Assembly (NCBI GenBank): GCA_013398615.1
Contig: VZSR01000520.1
Span: forward strand, 25,003,706-25,067,705
Length of the DNA: 64,000 nucleotides
Direction of reading: 5' to 3'
From: Brachypodius melanocephalos
Lineage: Eukaryota > Chordata > Aves > Passeriformes > Pycnonotidae
Below the pieces are notes generated by a model that worked only from the letters and a program-made list of their open reading frames with translations, ran no database searches and was not told the origin of the DNA. This document shows, one piece after another, positions 61,201 through 64,000 of the stretch (within the stretch, counting starts at the first letter, position 1; every line of letters begins with the position of its first letter). Both the position numbers and the translations under genes were made by a program.

Positions 61201-64000
61201 ATGTCCACATCAGTTCAACTACTCGAGGAACATGGACTAAAAACTAATTTGTCTTTGTAGTTGTAATTAACACCAACTTCTCAGCTGGATGCCTCTTTTC
61301 ACTTAATTAGTTAGTCTTCTATGCAAGGTAAGGCTAACTGTAAAATTATCAGCAAATCATTGAGTAGCAGTTTAACGCCTACTACTCAGTAGGTATTTGA
61401 TAGGAAGCAGTTCATTAACAGAAGCAAAAAATAAATTACTTACAGTCTCTGTGCTGACTACATTTGCAATGTAGTAAAAATCAGCCTAGAAGTTATAACT
61501 GTCTTTTGCCTGAACTAACCAAACATGCCCCTTGATTTTAAGATCTACTGTATCTTTAATGTGCTTCAAGAACATTTATTCCATTTATTTACTTCCATTT
61601 ATTTTCATAGCACATGTTAAAATAAAGTCTGGATCAGTTTTCTTATACTCTTGGTCTCCAGAAGTACTCAAGAATATGTATTACAAATAATGCACAAAAC
61701 AAACAAAAACCCCATGATAAATACATTTATTCCTTAATATTTGTAGGTTAATTATGCATTAAGGAATATATTTTAAATGATGAGCTTCCCTCCAAGAAAA
61801 CAGGAAAATTCACCTAATTTAACTAAGGACACTTAAAAAGACTTCTGAAAAATCTCTGTTTGACTGTAACCAAGAACTCCACAGGCCAACCTGTAAAGAA
61901 GTTTCACTAAGTTTTGAAGATGAAGAGAAACTGCTCTTCCTCTCTCTCTCACGTTCTAGAATGAAAAACATTCCTACCACTGCATAGATACTGCTCATCA
62001 TTGTTTTTTTCTAACTGTCTTCATATACAAGACCTCCCACACTTCAGTAGTAGCATTGTCCGCACATCTCTATCAGCTATTAATTTTCACAGACAAGGTG
62101 TCAAAGACTGGTGGTAACATCCCACTGGTTCAATATGTTTTTCATGCATTCCATTTATCTCATGCACATTCGTACTTTATTTTCCTACTGTGACCCTACA
62201 GACTCTCCTTGTTGGTCTGTCCCTCTCATCAGGAATATAACCAAACATGAAGAACATCAGCTTTCCCAGTTTCTGTTACTAATGATAAATATAACTCGAC
62301 ATGCCCCCATCTTTTGAAAGAGTTACAAAATTATGTGATTGTATTTCAGATTAAAGAGGAAACACATTTTTAACAGGAAAGTCACTTTACAAAATGCTAG
62401 TCTTGCCAAATTCTTCTTATATTAGTATAACTGTGTCTTATATAAAAAGAGTAATACTAATATATGATTTCTAATCAACTCTACTAAAGCTGACAGAGGC
62501 ATGAAAGCAGCTTTTCAACACTGTTTGTGCTCTGCCAAAAACCCACCAAACGACCCAACAAAAAACAAACACAAAACCAACTTGAGTCTTAACTGCTTGT
62601 ACTAGTTAAAAGCATTCATAAGGTTGATGTAGGGGGTGAATTCAGATTATCATATATCTGTACAGCCCTCTTGATCTAGTCTGACCCTGTAATTTTTAAA
62701 TTCTCCCCTCAAAAAGTAGATTAAGAGAACCCCAATTTAGACAATGGCTTTCTTTCATGAAACAGCTAATACAATTTTTAAGAATCTCTATCCCTATTAA
62801 TCTAATTGCCCTTGCTTGGGCAAAGAAATAGGTAATGTTGTTTTCAGAAGACTTATCAATCAGCAACCAGCAGAGACAAGGATCAGCATCTTTAAAACTA
62901 AAAGATGGCCAACCTTATGTTCTCCAGCAGATTAGGCCACAACTAACAGTAACCTAAACTTACTATCCATCTGTGCCAGAACACTTCGCTAAGTGAAGAA
63001 AGTACTACATTTTCCAATCCAATGCACCAATTTTACCCAACCTAGCAAAAAGAGCCAGAAAATAAAAACAAAACCAAACATATTACCAAAACACACACAC
63101 ACACACACCCATACACAAAAAAACAAGCATAGCAGAGTTTTCTGCAGTCTTCCCAAATACCACATTCTAAGGCCTGACCTCTCAGCTAACCACCTATTGA
63201 CATTTCTAGGGATTGCCTGTGTGAACACATCTAAATTTACCCCTTAATTCGTGAACTTTGGTTAAGTAAGGAATTTGGTCTTTCATACTTCTTAATGACA
63301 ACACCTCTGCAATACAAATAAGCCTGTCAGAATACTTGAAATAGTCACCAAACATTTTGAAGACAGACATTTTTAAAGGATACTTTTCATATTGAAATTT
63401 TCGTAAAACTACATGTACCTGAAACGTATTTCCCTGCAGTGTCAACAAATACATTAGAGTCATCTAATGATGAGATAACAATTGTAACCAGAAAAGCAGC
63501 TTCAAAATACTGGAAGGTGGGGGAGGGGGATTTAATTCCTACAGAAACAGGAGGCTGTTCACCTCTCCCTTGCTAGGTTATTAAACACGTATGGAAAATG
63601 CTCCTTACAGAATTCCCAGCAACATATTCAACACCCCTGGAGTATATAGTTCAGCGAACAGTAAGTACCCTTCAAAGTTACCTAATCCAGCTTCTTTAAA
63701 ATTTTAATAAGTGAAGAGTATTTCAGCAACAAAAACAAGTCTAAACATGAAAAAGATTAAAGTGTGCTTTTATTTCATATGCTGCAAATGAAAAGTATTT
63801 TAGATTTCACCTCGTTAGTCTGCACATCTTTAAAGAATTATAGTTAGGATGCAAGTGCTTTCTGTACGTGGGGATGGTGCTGGATCAGACCAGTGGTGAA
63901 AAGCCGTAATTTATCGGCTTTTGAGAAACGTCTTGCTAAATACTTTCTGTCCATTGTTCTTACAAGCGGTGAAGTGAGCGGCTGCAAGTTCGGGACTACC
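58239..64000 (-). other. Partial first BAZ1A intron in window
   Basis: At least 5.7 kb of intron. I searched it on the gene strand for the conserved N-terminus (EEVFYCKVTNEIF) and did not find it. It contains an (AC)n tract, two unexplained open stretches with splice-like borders, and a short hairpin near the right edge (see findings). Confidence 0.6.
63089..63108. repeat. (AC)n dinucleotide tract
   Basis: About ten AC units on the plus strand, followed by CCATACAC. Confidence 0.9.

Noticed and set aside
58239..64000. Search for the BAZ1A start codon exon
   Set aside because: No sequence resembling the conserved N-terminus (MPLLHRKPF, EEVFYCKVTNEIF) was found on the gene strand, so the exon is taken to be outside the window.
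1..64000. CRISPR array, operons, rRNA or bacterial-type system
   Set aside because: The window is vertebrate nuclear DNA with split genes and CR1 elements; no regularly spaced direct repeats or prokaryotic gene layout exist.

Overview
This 64 kb window is AT-rich vertebrate DNA, almost certainly from a bird. It carries at least three CR1 retrotransposon fragments and one split gene whose protein closely matches BAZ1A (ACF1). CR1 elements also occur in crocodilians and turtles, so bird is an inference from CR1 type, modest intron size and low repeat load. I cannot name the species.

One gene is supported: BAZ1A, on the minus strand. I resolve 25 coding exons, from the stop codon at 1623-1625 up to the exon starting at 58238. 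All exon junctions join in frame. They give 4,570 nt, encoding about 1,522 residues. Compared with the human protein as I remember it (1,556 aa), only about the first 38 residues are missing. The exon that carries them, and the main promoter, must lie to the right of 64000.

Layout in gene order (right to left): 58239-64000 is intron; 57960-58238 holds most of the WAC domain; a 12.6 kb intron contains a decayed CR1 copy and a small CpG-dense patch with a CTCF-like motif; 38576-45328 encodes the acidic linker; 31043-36640 encodes an AT-hook and a long charged coiled coil; 27941-28678 is the DDT domain; 20945-25583 holds the WHIM modules; 7443-8024 is the PHD finger and acidic tail; 5688-6157 is a basic region; 1623-4628 is the bromodomain and C-terminus. 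The 3' UTR follows, with two poly(A) signals at 928-933 and 830-835. Positions 1-809 show nothing beyond the gene.

BAZ1A is the non-catalytic partner of the ISWI ATPase SMARCA5 (SNF2H) in the ACF and CHRAC nucleosome-spacing complexes. WAC contacts DNA, DDT/WHIM binds the ATPase, and the PHD finger and bromodomain contact histones.

I see no second protein-coding gene, tRNA, rRNA or CRISPR array that I can support. The most notable items are a GC-AG intron, an in-frame cassette exon, an internal CpG/CTCF patch, a CR1 copy that keeps its 5' half but not its 3' end, and two unexplained open stretches with good splice signals in the first intron.
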